64,000 nt of DNA from positions 37,199 through 101,198 of the forward strand of contig NZ_JWTB01000020.1 in assembly GCF_000813845.1 (NCBI RefSeq). Reading direction: 5' to 3'. The notes under the pieces were generated by a model. That model ran no database searches and was not told the DNA's origin. It worked only from the letters and a program-made list of their open reading frames with translations. The DNA comes from Pseudarthrobacter phenanthrenivorans (GTDB taxonomy: Bacteria > Actinomycetota > Actinomycetes > Actinomycetales > Micrococcaceae). Positions 35,984 through 44,611 of this stretch are shown piece after piece. How positions within the stretch are numbered: position 1 is the first letter of the stretch; each line of letters starts with the position of its first letter. Position numbers and translations under genes: made by a program.

Positions 35984-37120
35984 ATGACCCCCTCATCACC
36001 CAACACCACAAGCGCCCTGCGCATCGGAATCGCAGGATGCGGCGCAATCTCCCGCAACCACCTAGAGGCGTTCCGCGCCCTTGACGATGTCCAGGTTGTG
36101 GGAGTCTGCGACATCGACAAGGAACGGGCACAACAAACCGCGCAGGCGTGGGGGATTCCTTCGGCCGTAAATACGGTCCAGGAGCTCCTGGCGCTTGACC
36201 TGGACATCCTCTCCGTCTGCACCCCGCACCCCACCCATGAAGAAGTGGTGCTGCAGGCTGCTGCGGCCGGGGTCAACGTACTGTGCGAGAAACCGATCGC
36301 CATCGACCCGGCTTCGGCGGAGCGCATGGTCAAGGCCTGCGACGACGCCGGCGTGAAGCTGGGCGTGCTCTTCCAACGCCGGTTCTGGCCGGCAGCCCAG
36401 CGCATCCGCGCCGCGATCGACGACGGCTCGCTGGGGCGGCCCATCATGGGCCAGTGCTCCGTGATGCTGCACCGGGAACCGGAGTACTACTCCCGGGACG
36501 CCTGGCGCGGGACGTGGGCCAATGACGGCGGCGGGGTCCTGATGACCCAGGCCATCCACTACATCGACCTGCTCCAGTGGTTCATGGGCGACGTGGCCGA
36601 GGTCTACGGCAGGATCAACACCTACAAGCACGGCGCACACATCGAGGTGGAGGACTCGGCAGCGGCCGTCATCACGTTCACTTCCGGCGCCATGGCCACG
36701 CTGGAAGCGTCGACGGCGGTGTCCCCGAGTTTGGGCGTCCAGATCCGGATTACGGGGGAGACAGGGGCGTCCGCGTCGCTGACCGAATTCCCCGAAGGCA
36801 GCGACGGCCGGGTGGACCTGTGGGCAGTGGGCGGCACCGTCAGCACGGAGCCCGCCCACCCGGAAGGAGTGGAGCCGAACGTCCCCCTGGCCACCGTCAA
36901 CGGCCAACTCATCCCGCACCACACCACGCAGGTCAGCGATTTTGTCCGCGCAGTCCGTGACGGCTCGGAACCGGCCATCACCGGCAGCGACGCCACCAAG
37001 GCCCTGCGGATCCTGCTGGCCGTCTACGAATCTTCCCGCACCGGCCTTCCCGTCCGGTTCGCCGGACCACACACGACACCGCAAAATGACGCCCGCCCCC
37101 TCGCACCGGTTTCGGACTAA
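35984..37120 (+). CDS. Gfo/Idh/MocA family oxidoreductase
   Basis: This 378-residue enzyme has an N-terminal Rossmann domain ('LRIGIAGCGAISRNHLEAFR'), the family 'NVLCEKPIAID' motif with the conserved Lys, and the C-terminal alpha/beta domain with 'GGGVLMTQAIHYIDLLQWF' holding the catalytic His/Asp pair. Members oxidise or dehydrate sugars, inositols and related polyols with NAD(P). The start at ATG 35984 leaves 40 nt after the SDR stop. In this setting it may act on a ring hydroxyl of a cyclitol or hydroaromatic acid, which is inference. Confidence 0.88.
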   Translation: MTPSSPNTTSALRIGIAGCGAISRNHLEAFRALDDVQVVGVCDIDKERAQQTAQAWGIPSAVNTVQELLALDLDILSVCTPHPTHEEVVLQAAAAGVNVLCEKPIAIDPASAERMVKACDDAGVKLGVLFQRRFWPAAQRIRAAIDDGSLGRPIMGQCSVMLHREPEYYSRDAWRGTWANDGGGVLMTQAIHYIDLLQWFMGDVAEVYGRINTYKHGAHIEVEDSAAAVITFTSGAMATLEASTAVSPSLGVQIRITGETGASASLTEFPEGSDGRVDLWAVGGTVSTEPAHPEGVEPNVPLATVNGQLIPHHTTQVSDFVRAVRDGSEPAITGSDATKALRILLAVYESSRTGLPVRFAGPHTTPQNDARPLAPVSD

Positions 37121-37128
37121 GGAACAGC

Positions 37129-39195
37129 ATGGACAACACCCCACGGTTCGCCGCCCTCCCCTTGACCCTGGGCCGCAACGGACGCACACCGAAGACCCTC
37201 CGCAACCGCCTGGCCTCGGCCCCCATGGAACGCAACTATGGCACTGCCGACGGGCAGATCACCGCGCAGTACATCGACTACCTGGTGACCCGGGCCCGGG
37301 CAGGCCTGGGCCTGGTGACCACCGAGGCCACCTTTGTCCGGGAAGACGGCAAGGGCCGCACCCACCAGCTGGGCCTGCACAGTGACGCCATGATCCCGGG
37401 CCTGCGCAAACTCACTGATGCCCTGCACGCCGAAGGTGCGCTGGCCGCCGTCGAGCTTAACCACGGTGGCCGGACCGCCCAGGCCGCCCTCTCCGGGCAC
37501 AAGAACGTTGCGCCGTCACCCGTGGCGTGCCAGGTGGCAGGCGGCGAGGTTCCCCGGGAACTCAGCGCCGCAGAATGTTTCGAACTCGTGGACGCCTACG
37601 CGCTCGCGGCCAGCAGGGCGGTGCAGGCCGGCTTCGACGTCATCAACATCCATGGCGCCCACGGCTACCTGATCCACCAGTTCATGTCGCCGCTCAGCAA
37701 CCACCGCACCGACGAATTTGCCGCACCCGAACATTTCATGAACCTGGTTATCGACGCCGTCCGGGCCGCCGTTCCTGACACTCTTGTTGGCCTGCGGGTG
37801 TCCGTGGTGGAGGGTCCCGTTGACGGCATCACGGCCGAACAGCAGGTGGCAATCATCGCCAAAGCACACCTGGCGCAACTCGACTTCCTCGACCTGTCCG
37901 CCGGCAGCTACGAGGCAGGCGAATGGATCGTGCAGTCCGGCGAATGGAAACCGGGGATCCTGGCCGACTACGCCAAGGCTTACCGCCAGTTCGGGCTTCC
38001 ATTGGGCATGGCCGGCCGGCTCAACTCCCCGGGAATCATCGAAGAGGTCCTCCGGGAGGGGACCTGCGACTTCGTCAGCCTGGCCCGGGCCATCCATGCC
38101 GACCCCGCCTTCGTGGGCGGAGTCCTCAACGGTGAACGCTACCGCCCGTGCATCGCCTGCAACGTCTGCATCGACAACCTGGGACTCGGCCAGGTCACCT
38201 GCACGGTCAACCCTGCCGTCGGCCGTTCCCGAGTCCCCGTACCCACCCCCGCAGTCCCCGAAGGCACGCGAGTGGTGGTGGTCGGGGCAGGCCCCGCCGG
38301 GCTCACCGCAGCCCGGGAACTCGCCGGGGCCGGGGCCGACGTCGCAATGTTCGACGACGGCGCGCGCCCGGGCGGCCAGTTCGGCCTCGCCGAACGGATG
38401 AAATCCACCCCCGACTTCCACCGCTTCACGGAATGGTCCGCTGCGGAGAACGTCCGGCTCGGCATTGACGTCCGGACGGAGACACACGTTGATGCCGGCA
38501 GCCTTGGAGCCCTGGTCCGGGAAACGGCGGCAGACGCCGTCGTCCTGGCCACCGGCGGCCTCCGGTCCGGCCCCGGGTTCGCCGGCGAAGATTCCGCGAA
38601 CGTCGTGGATGTGCGCGAATGGCTAGCCTCGCATCCGGACGTCCTGGATCCCGGCAGCCCGAAGGCCGCGGTGCCCGATGCCGTCACCATCTGGGGAGCG
38701 GATTCCATCGCCATGAGCGTCGCCGACACCCTCGCGGACCGGGGGACCGCTGTGCTGCTGGTAGGCCCACAGGAGGTCATCGCCCCCGAATCCGGCCGCA
38801 GGGCAAAGATCCTGGCGGTGCCGCGGCTCGAGGCCAACCCGGGCGTCCGGATACGGCTTGGTTCAGCGATCGAAGAGTACGACGGCGCCCGGATCCGGGT
38901 CACCGCCCCCGGCCTTCCGCCCGGCGGCGAATGGCTGGACGCGCCGGGACCGCTCCTGGTCTCGCGTTCGGTCGTGCCCCTGGACGGTTCCGTGCCTGCG
39001 GAACGTCGCGACGCACACCTCAGCCGCGAAGCCGGGGTGCCGGTAACACTCGCCGGAACCGTAGTGGACCAGACCCCTGCCATCGCCTCCAACGCCGTCA
39101 AGAGCGGTTACGACGCAGCCCAGCGGATCGCTGGCCTGCTGGCTGCCCGCGCGGCTGCCACCACCGAACTGACCCTGAACGGAGCACAGTCATGA
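37129..39195 (+). CDS. Old Yellow Enzyme-type FMN/FAD/Fe-S oxidoreductase
   Basis: This 688-residue protein has an N-terminal FMN-binding TIM barrel ('LRNRLASAPMERNYG', 'AAVELNHGGRTAQ', 'DVINIHGAHGYLIHQFMSPL'). An iron-sulfur cluster site, Cys341-x2-Cys344-x2-Cys347-x10-Cys358, follows, then a C-terminal FAD/NAD half ('VVVVGAGPAGLTAARELAGA'). The Cys-x2-Cys-x2-Cys spacing is that of trimethylamine dehydrogenase rather than 2,4-dienoyl-CoA reductase, which has three residues before the third Cys. Members reduce enones or oxidise amines. In cluster A, reduction of an alpha,beta-unsaturated ring ketone is a reasonable guess. It is coupled to the next gene by an ATGA overlap. Confidence 0.88.
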   Translation: MDNTPRFAALPLTLGRNGRTPKTLRNRLASAPMERNYGTADGQITAQYIDYLVTRARAGLGLVTTEATFVREDGKGRTHQLGLHSDAMIPGLRKLTDALHAEGALAAVELNHGGRTAQAALSGHKNVAPSPVACQVAGGEVPRELSAAECFELVDAYALAASRAVQAGFDVINIHGAHGYLIHQFMSPLSNHRTDEFAAPEHFMNLVIDAVRAAVPDTLVGLRVSVVEGPVDGITAEQQVAIIAKAHLAQLDFLDLSAGSYEAGEWIVQSGEWKPGILADYAKAYRQFGLPLGMAGRLNSPGIIEEVLREGTCDFVSLARAIHADPAFVGGVLNGERYRPCIACNVCIDNLGLGQVTCTVNPAVGRSRVPVPTPAVPEGTRVVVVGAGPAGLTAARELAGAGADVAMFDDGARPGGQFGLAERMKSTPDFHRFTEWSAAENVRLGIDVRTETHVDAGSLGALVRETAADAVVLATGGLRSGPGFAGEDSANVVDVREWLASHPDVLDPGSPKAAVPDAVTIWGADSIAMSVADTLADRGTAVLLVGPQEVIAPESGRRAKILAVPRLEANPGVRIRLGSAIEEYDGARIRVTAPGLPPGGEWLDAPGPLLVSRSVVPLDGSVPAERRDAHLSREAGVPVTLAGTVVDQTPAIASNAVKSGYDAAQRIAGLLAARAAATTELTLNGAQS

Positions 39196-40061
39196 CCACC
39201 CCCGCAACCAGGCCCATCGGCCTGGCCCAACTGTCCCTCCTCAACACCGCTCCGCCCCACCTGGTGCGCCTCGCCGCCGAAGCCCGGTTCGACTTTGTGG
39301 GCGTCCGGGTCCGGCCGGTAACGCCCACCGAACGCCCCTACGACCTCCAGCCCGGCTCACCGATGCTGCGCGAAACACTGGCAATAATGCAGGACACCGG
39401 TGTGGGAGTGCGGGACATCGAATTCCTGCTCCTGGACGGCAGCGACCAGCGGGAGGGCTGGCTCCGGATGATGGAAGCGGGTCAAGCACTCGGTGCCAGT
39501 TCCCTCACCGTGGCAGGCGGCGATCCAGACCCCGCCCGGCTGGCGGACACGCTGGCAAGGATGGCCGACGACGGCCGAGGCTTCGGCATCACCCCCACCC
39601 TGGAGGCGATCTCCTACCAGCCAATCGCCTCAATCGCACAGGCTGCGCGCATCGCCCGCCAGGCAGGCACCCGGATCGTGGTGGATACCCTGCACTTCAA
39701 CCGCTGCAACGGCCCGGACGCGGACACCCAGTGGGAGCAACTGCGCAGCAACTCAGACCTCGTGCCACTCCTGCAGCTGTGCGACGGGCCGGCGGCGCGG
39801 CCAGCCACCCGCGCGGACCTGGTCACCGAATCCCGATCTGAACGGGAGGTTCCCGGCGAGGGCGGGTTTGACCTCGCCGGGGTGGTGGCGGCACTACCGG
39901 ACGGCCTCCCGGTCAGCGCGGAGGCGCCGTCGGACCGTCGGGTCGCCGAACATGGGGAGCTGGGCTGGGCGCGCAGGCTCAAGGCCGGCGTCGATGCCGT
40001 GCTGGCGGAAGCGGACTCGCGGCGAAAAGCATCAGTGCTCCACCGGGCAGGTGCACAGTGA
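39192..40061 (+). CDS. Sugar phosphate isomerase/epimerase-like TIM barrel protein
   Basis: This 289-residue protein belongs to the xylose-isomerase-like AP-endonuclease-2 superfamily. Candidate metal ligands lie in the usual order: Glu in 'PTLEAISYQ', Asp and His in 'IVVDTLHFNRC', Asp in 'LLQLCDGP', and Glu in 'LPVSAEAPS'. The fold includes isomerases, inosose dehydratases and AsbF/QuiC-type 3-dehydroshikimate dehydratases. A 3-dehydroshikimate dehydratase or related dehydratase role fits the QsuD-type dehydrogenase in this cluster but is only inferred. It is coupled on both sides by 4-nt overlaps. Confidence 0.8.
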   Translation: MTTPATRPIGLAQLSLLNTAPPHLVRLAAEARFDFVGVRVRPVTPTERPYDLQPGSPMLRETLAIMQDTGVGVRDIEFLLLDGSDQREGWLRMMEAGQALGASSLTVAGGDPDPARLADTLARMADDGRGFGITPTLEAISYQPIASIAQAARIARQAGTRIVVDTLHFNRCNGPDADTQWEQLRSNSDLVPLLQLCDGPAARPATRADLVTESRSEREVPGEGGFDLAGVVAALPDGLPVSAEAPSDRRVAEHGELGWARRLKAGVDAVLAEADSRRKASVLHRAGAQ

Positions 40062-40897
40062 GCGGCCTGACGCAGGAAACCACGACGGCGGAACTGGCGC
40101 CAGGCGTGGCGATTCCGCTTATCGGGCTGGGCACCTGGCCGCTCACGGGTGGGGACGCGGCCGCAGCCGTTTCGCAGGCCATTGCCAACGGATACCGGCA
40201 TCTCGACACCGCCGAGAACTACGGCAACGAGGAAGCCGTGGGTGACGGAATCCGCCGCAGCGGAATTGACCGCGGGCAGTTGTTCCTCACCAGCAAGTTC
40301 AACACGCAATGGCACAGCCGAAACGGAGTCCGCGACGCTTTCGAGGCATCGGCCCGGAGGCTTGGCACTGACTACCTGGACCTGTTCCTGGTCCACTGGC
40401 CCAACCCCGCGCAGGGCCGGTTCGTCGAGGCCTGCGAAGGACTGCAGGGCCTTGTTGATGGCGGCTTCATCCGGGCTTGGGGCGTCTCAAACTTCAAACC
40501 GGACCACCTGCGCCTTGTCCGGTCCGCCGGCCTGGACGTTCCGCTGAACCAGGTCCAGATTGACCCGGAACACGGGCAGCAGGAGCAACTCGCTTACCAC
40601 CTGGACCACGGAATCCTGACCGCCGCCTACAGCCCGCTCGGCCGGAACGGTACTTTCCTTGCCCACCCCGCCGTCACCGGCCCGGCCACGGAGCTGGGCA
40701 GGACACCGTCCCAGGTCGTCCTGCGCTGGCATGTCCAGCACGGCCGCGTCGCCATCCCAAAGTCCGCAAACAACCAGCGCCAACGAGAAAACCTGGATGT
40801 TTTCAGTTTTGCCCTGACCCAAGCGCAACTCGATGCGATCGACGCGCTCGAAACCGGCGCGTCCCCGCGCCTGGACTCTGACACCTTCTTCCACTGA
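40058..40897 (+). CDS. Aldo/keto reductase
   Basis: This 279-residue AKR has the full catalytic tetrad: Asp and Tyr in 'YRHLDTAENYGNEEAVG', Lys in 'FLTSKFN' and His in 'LFLVHWPNP'. The 'WGVSNFKPDHL' and 'AIPKSANNQRQRENLDVF' blocks bind NADPH. It reduces a carbonyl group on a small substrate. The start is GTG at 40058, overlapping the upstream stop. A second carbonyl-reducing enzyme beside an SDR and a Gfo/Idh protein suggests the cluster handles a polyhydroxylated ring compound. Confidence 0.9.
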   Translation: MSGLTQETTTAELAPGVAIPLIGLGTWPLTGGDAAAAVSQAIANGYRHLDTAENYGNEEAVGDGIRRSGIDRGQLFLTSKFNTQWHSRNGVRDAFEASARRLGTDYLDLFLVHWPNPAQGRFVEACEGLQGLVDGGFIRAWGVSNFKPDHLRLVRSAGLDVPLNQVQIDPEHGQQEQLAYHLDHGILTAAYSPLGRNGTFLAHPAVTGPATELGRTPSQVVLRWHVQHGRVAIPKSANNQRQRENLDVFSFALTQAQLDAIDALETGASPRLDSDTFFH

Positions 40898-40909
40898 GAA
40901 AGCACTGAC

Positions 40910-42688
40910 ATGACTGCACCCCTGAATACTCCCGCGGCCCGGCCGGCCCTGGACTGCGATGTCCTGGTGATTGGCTCGGGCGCGGGCGGCCTGTCCGCCG
41001 CCGTCACCGCCGCGTACCACGGCCTGGAAGTCATCGTGGTGGAAAAGGCCGACGTCTGCGGCGGCGCCACCTCCTGGTCCGGCGGATGGGCGTGGACCCC
41101 TGGCAACCCACTGGCCAAAGCCGGCGGAGTCAACGAGGACCGCGGGCTGTTCCGCACCTACCTGCGCCACTGCCTCGGCAGCAACTACCGGGAAGACCGG
41201 GTTGAGGCCTTCCTGGAAGCCGTCCCGCACATGGTGGGCTTCTTCCACACCAAGACAAGCCTGCAGTTCGTGCCCGGCACTGCGATCAAGGACATCTACG
41301 GAACCACCCCCGGCGCGGGCACCGGCAACCGATCCGTGGGGCCCAAGCCATTCAATGCGCGCCGGATCAAGCCGGAACTGCGGGCAAAGATGCGCCACCA
41401 GCTGTATGAGACCTCGTTCCTGGGCATGGGCATCATGGCCGGCCCGGACCTCACCAAATTCCTCTCGGCCTCGCAAGGAAGCGTCCGGGGCATCGTCCAT
41501 GCCGGATGGCGGGTGGGGCTGCACCTGCTGGACCTGCTCACCCACCGCCGCAACATGCAGCTGGTCAACGGCACCGCACTGACCGGACGGCTGCTGAAAT
41601 CCGCAGACGACCTGGGGGTGGAGATCCGCGTCTCCACACCGGCCCGGCACCTGGTGGCCGACTCCACCGGGAGGGTGACGGGCGCCGTCGTCGATTCCCC
41701 TGAAGGTGAGCTGCAGATCAACGCCTCACGCGGCGTCGTCCTGGCCTCCGGCGGGTTCCCCAACGACGTCGCACGCCGTAAGGAGCTGTTCCCCAAAACG
41801 CCCACCGGGCGCGAGCACTGGACCCTTGCGCCCAGGGAGACCACCGGCGACGGTATCACCATGGCGCAGGAGGTAGGCGCGCGGTTCGACACGGACGTCG
41901 CGTCGCCTGCTGCCTGGTGCCCGGTCTCCCTTGTGCCGTACCGCAACGGGCGCACCGGGACGTTCCCACACATCATGGACCGGGCCAAGCCGGGCAGCAT
42001 CGGGGTGCGCCGGGACGGCAGGCGGTTCGTCAATGAGGCCAACGGCTACTACGACTACGTGGAAGGGCTGCTGACGGCAACTCCGGAAGGCGAGCCCGTG
42101 GAAGCGTGGCAGATCGCCGATGCGGAGTTCGTGCGGAAGTTCCCCTTGGGCATGGCCAAGCCGCTGCCCGTCCCGCTGTTTCCCTACCTGCGGTCCGGGT
42201 ACCTGAAGAAGGGAAAGACGATAGAGGAACTGGCCGCCGCCTGCGGCATCGATCCCCAGGGCCTGGCCGCCACGGTGGAAGCATTCAACAGCAACGCGCG
42301 CAAGGGGATCGACCCCGATTTCGGCCGCGGCGCAACAGAGTTCAACCGGTACGGAGGCGACCCGCGGAATGCCCCCAACCCCTCGCTGCGGCCTTTGGAG
42401 AAGGGGCCGTTCTATGCCGTGAAAATTGTCCCCGGATCCTTCGGCACCTTCGCCGGACTGGCAGCCGATTCCCGGGCACGGGTCCTGGACACGCAAGGCG
42501 AGCCGATCGACGGCCTCTACGTCGCCGGCAATGACCAGGCTTCGGTGATGGGCGGCCACTACCCGGCCGGCGGCATCAATCTCGGCCCCGCCTTGACCTT
42601 CGGTTACATTGCCGGCCGCGACCTTGCGGGAGCCACCCGCTACGAGGACCAGGACGCGTCGGATTGGGACGAAGTTGCGGCGGTTTGA
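40910..42688 (+). CDS. FAD-dependent oxidoreductase, KstD/fumarate-reductase-like
   Basis: This 592-residue flavoprotein has an N-terminal FAD motif 'VLVIGSGAGGLSAAVTAAYH' followed by 'EKADVCGGATSWSGGWAWTP'. Its C-terminal block 'LYVAGNDQASVMGGHYPAGG' then 'INLGPALTFGYIAGRDLA' is characteristic of 3-ketosteroid-delta1-dehydrogenase and fumarate-reductase-type flavoproteins. KstD-like members introduce a double bond next to a ring ketone. In a cluster for alicyclic acids, such a step could lead to aromatisation; that is inference. The ATG lies 12 nt after the AKR gene. It is probably the last gene of the operon. Confidence 0.87.
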   Translation: MTAPLNTPAARPALDCDVLVIGSGAGGLSAAVTAAYHGLEVIVVEKADVCGGATSWSGGWAWTPGNPLAKAGGVNEDRGLFRTYLRHCLGSNYREDRVEAFLEAVPHMVGFFHTKTSLQFVPGTAIKDIYGTTPGAGTGNRSVGPKPFNARRIKPELRAKMRHQLYETSFLGMGIMAGPDLTKFLSASQGSVRGIVHAGWRVGLHLLDLLTHRRNMQLVNGTALTGRLLKSADDLGVEIRVSTPARHLVADSTGRVTGAVVDSPEGELQINASRGVVLASGGFPNDVARRKELFPKTPTGREHWTLAPRETTGDGITMAQEVGARFDTDVASPAAWCPVSLVPYRNGRTGTFPHIMDRAKPGSIGVRRDGRRFVNEANGYYDYVEGLLTATPEGEPVEAWQIADAEFVRKFPLGMAKPLPVPLFPYLRSGYLKKGKTIEELAAACGIDPQGLAATVEAFNSNARKGIDPDFGRGATEFNRYGGDPRNAPNPSLRPLEKGPFYAVKIVPGSFGTFAGLAADSRARVLDTQGEPIDGLYVAGNDQASVMGGHYPAGGINLGPALTFGYIAGRDLAGATRYEDQDASDWDEVAAV

Positions 42689-42703
42689 TCCTGGCGGCGG
42701 TGC

Positions 42704-43063
42704 CTAGCCCTGGCTCTTGTCGATGACGCAGAACCGGTTCCCGTCCGGATCCTCGAGGACCACAAAATCCGGGTCGTCCGGGTAGAGGTCCCAGTCCACG
42801 CGCTTGGCGCCCAGGGAAACCAGCCGCTCCACCTCCGCGTCCTGGTTATCCGCATACAGATCGAGATGGACCCGCGGGTGGTCCTGGACGGGGGTTTCGC
42901 TGATCATGAGCGACAGGTGCGCGCCGGTGCCCGACGCCGGAGCAAGGGTCACCCAGGTGTCGTCACCGGGCTCCCGTGGGACATAGCCGATGGCATCGCG
43001 CCAGAACGTGGTGGCGGCGGCAACGTCGTTGACGCCGAGGACAATGGTTCCGATGGTCAACAT
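42704..43063 (-). CDS. VOC-family (glyoxalase/bleomycin-resistance-like) protein
   Basis: This 119-residue protein has the paired beta-alpha-beta-beta-beta modules of the vicinal oxygen chelate fold: 'IGTIVLGVNDVAAATTFWRD', 'YVPREPGDDTWVTLAP', then 'RVHLDLYADNQDAEVERLVS' and 'FVVLEDPDGNRFCVIDK'. Metal-ligand-like His and Glu residues are at the expected strand positions (His in 'RVHLDL', Glu in 'VLEDPDG'). The function may be isomerase, dioxygenase or binding protein; none can be chosen. It converges on cluster A and is divergent from a small membrane-protein gene. Confidence 0.87.
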   Translation of the reverse strand: MLTIGTIVLGVNDVAAATTFWRDAIGYVPREPGDDTWVTLAPASGTGAHLSLMISETPVQDHPRVHLDLYADNQDAEVERLVSLGAKRVDWDLYPDDPDFVVLEDPDGNRFCVIDKSQG

Positions 43064-43110
43064 CCGCCCAGCCTAAACCGCGGGGATGCAGCCCGGCTAG
43101 ACTCGCGTGC

Positions 43111-43416
43111 ATGGGGGAAAACAACACACCTGGGGAACGCCAGCCGTCCAAACGCACCAAACTGCCTGCCGCCGTCGTGCCTGTCCTGGGGCTTGCCGCG
43201 CTGATGGCCGGCGGCCTGATTGCCTACCTGAACCGGGACTTCGTGGGCTGGTTCGCGTATGCACCGCTGAGCAATCAACCGTTCAGTGCCAACGGGGCGG
43301 CCTTCATCACCCAGGGCACCCAGGCCGGACTTGCCCTCATGGGCGCAGGGCTGCTGGTGCTCGCATTCTGGGCAGGCTACCGGGTTGGGCGGCGGGTCAG
43401 TCCCGGATCCAGGTAA
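43111..43416 (+). CDS. Small membrane protein, two predicted helices
   Basis: This 101-residue protein has a polar, basic N terminus ('NNTPGERQPSKRTK') and two hydrophobic segments (about 20-41 and 70-93). A loop 'NRDFVGWFAYAPLSNQPFSA' separates them. The layout is like small Micrococcaceae proteins of unknown role. Its last 20 nt overlap the end of the convergent EAL gene, which is unusual but compatible. No domain is recognised. Confidence 0.65.
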   Translation: MGENNTPGERQPSKRTKLPAAVVPVLGLAALMAGGLIAYLNRDFVGWFAYAPLSNQPFSANGAAFITQGTQAGLALMGAGLLVLAFWAGYRVGRRVSPGSR

Positions 43417-44194
43417 TTGGCGGATCCGGGACGCGCTGGCCAGTGGCGGCGGTGTCCACGATATGCACCGGGGGAAGCTTTTCGAACGCCGGCTTCGCAA
43501 ACCAGTACCCCTGGAAAAGGCGCACGCCGGTGGCCTTCAGAACCCGAAACTCCGCTTCGGTTTCGACGCCTTCGGCGAGCACCGAGATGTTGAGTTCCCC
43601 GGCGATGGACACAATGCCCGCAACCACCGCCCGCCGCGCAGGGCTGGCCTCAATACCCCGGATCAGCTTCATATCGATCTTGATCAGGTCCGGCTGGAAA
43701 TCGACGAGGAGTCCCAAGCCTGCATGGCCGGCCCCAAAATCGTCGATCGCTGTGGTGAAACCGTGCTTGCGGTATTCGGTGATGATGTTGGTCAGGTGGG
43801 CAGTGTCCGTGACCTCTTCGTTCTCGGTGAACTCGAACATGATGGATGACAGGGGAAAGCTGCAGCGTGCGGCCGCGAGCAGCGTGGCGCGAAGGCAGGC
43901 CGCGGGTTCATAGACCGCGTTGGGCATGAAATTGATGGACAGCATCAGGTCCCCGCCGGCCGGAAACAAACGGGCCGCCAGTTCGATCGCCTTTACGCGG
44001 CAGTCCTGGTCAAAGCGGTACCTCTGTTCGGGGGAAACCTTCGACAGGACCTCGTACGCACCCTCGCCCGCGAGTCCCCTGACCAGGGCCTCGTATCCCC
44101 ACACGCGTCCAGCGGCAGCGTCATATATCGGCTGAAACGCCATGCTGAAGTCGACATCAAGCCGTGAAGATGCAGTGCAGCCGTTGCATGCCAA
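43397..44194 (-). CDS. EAL-domain cyclic di-GMP phosphodiesterase
   Basis: This 265-residue protein is mostly one EAL domain: 'FQPIYDAAAGRVWGYEALVR' (EAL motif as GYEALVRG), 'LSINFMPN', 'IMFEFTENEE', 'TTAIDDFGAGHAGLGLL', 'IKIDMKLIRGI', 'VLAEGVETEAEF' and 'QGYWFAKP'. The metal and c-di-GMP residues (Glu, Asn, Glu, Asp-Asp, Lys, Glu, Gln) are all present, so it should hydrolyse c-di-GMP. There is no separate sensor domain, only a short Cys-containing N terminus ('MACNGCTASS'), so input must come from a partner. The start at ATG 44194 is tentative since its ribosome-binding site is distant. Confidence 0.88.
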   Translation of the reverse strand: MACNGCTASSRLDVDFSMAFQPIYDAAAGRVWGYEALVRGLAGEGAYEVLSKVSPEQRYRFDQDCRVKAIELAARLFPAGGDLMLSINFMPNAVYEPAACLRATLLAAARCSFPLSSIMFEFTENEEVTDTAHLTNIITEYRKHGFTTAIDDFGAGHAGLGLLVDFQPDLIKIDMKLIRGIEASPARRAVVAGIVSIAGELNISVLAEGVETEAEFRVLKATGVRLFQGYWFAKPAFEKLPPVHIVDTAATGQRVPDPPITWIRD

Positions 44195-44260
44195 AGTGGG
44201 AGTCCTCTCGATTGTTACTCAAGAGTAGGACGCGGCTGGGGCCGGCGTCACCACGGGCGG

Positions 44261-44297
44261 TTGATACGTCGGAGATTTCCGACATATACTTCAGGGG
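44261..44297 (+). promoter_or_regulatory. Leaderless promoter with ArsR-type operator
   Basis: TTGATA (44261-44266) and TATACT (44285-44290) are separated by 18 nt, which puts transcription start at or next to the GTG at 44297. The spacer holds a near-perfect palindrome GTCGGAGATTTCCGAC (44268-44283). This suggests a repressor bound between -35 and -10. Confidence 0.65.
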
Positions 44298-44611
44298 TGC
44301 TTCCCGATGTCTTTGCCGCAGTCTCCAATCCGGCGCGGCGCGTCATGCTGGACGAACTCCGCAACGGTTCGAGGACAGCCGGCGAGCTCACCAGCCTGGT
44401 GGACCTCAGCCGGCCCGCAGCATCCGAACACCTGGCCGTCCTCCGTGGGGCAGGCCTGGTCCGTGAGGAGCGGCAGGGCCGCAACCGGGTGTACCACCTC
44501 CAGCCGGCCGCACTTGCCGAGATCGGCGGCTGGGTGAAGAACTTCGAGCACTACTGGAACCAGCGGCTGGACGCGCTGGCAGACCTTCTGAACGAGGAGA
44601 AACCGTCATGA
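44297..44611 (+). CDS. ArsR-family transcriptional regulator
   Basis: This 104-residue regulator has the ArsR winged-helix pattern 'VFAAVSNPARRVMLDELRNG', 'TAGELTSLVDLSRPAASEHL', 'AVLRGAGLVREERQGRNRVY'. It has no metal-binding Cys cluster, so it belongs to the non-metal branch that pairs with SRPBCC proteins. I chose GTG 44297; the -10 element lies 6 nt upstream, so the message seems leaderless. The gene overlaps the SRPBCC gene by 4 nt. It probably represses its own operon through the palindrome in its promoter. Confidence 0.85.
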   Translation: MLPDVFAAVSNPARRVMLDELRNGSRTAGELTSLVDLSRPAASEHLAVLRGAGLVREERQGRNRVYHLQPAALAEIGGWVKNFEHYWNQRLDALADLLNEEKPS

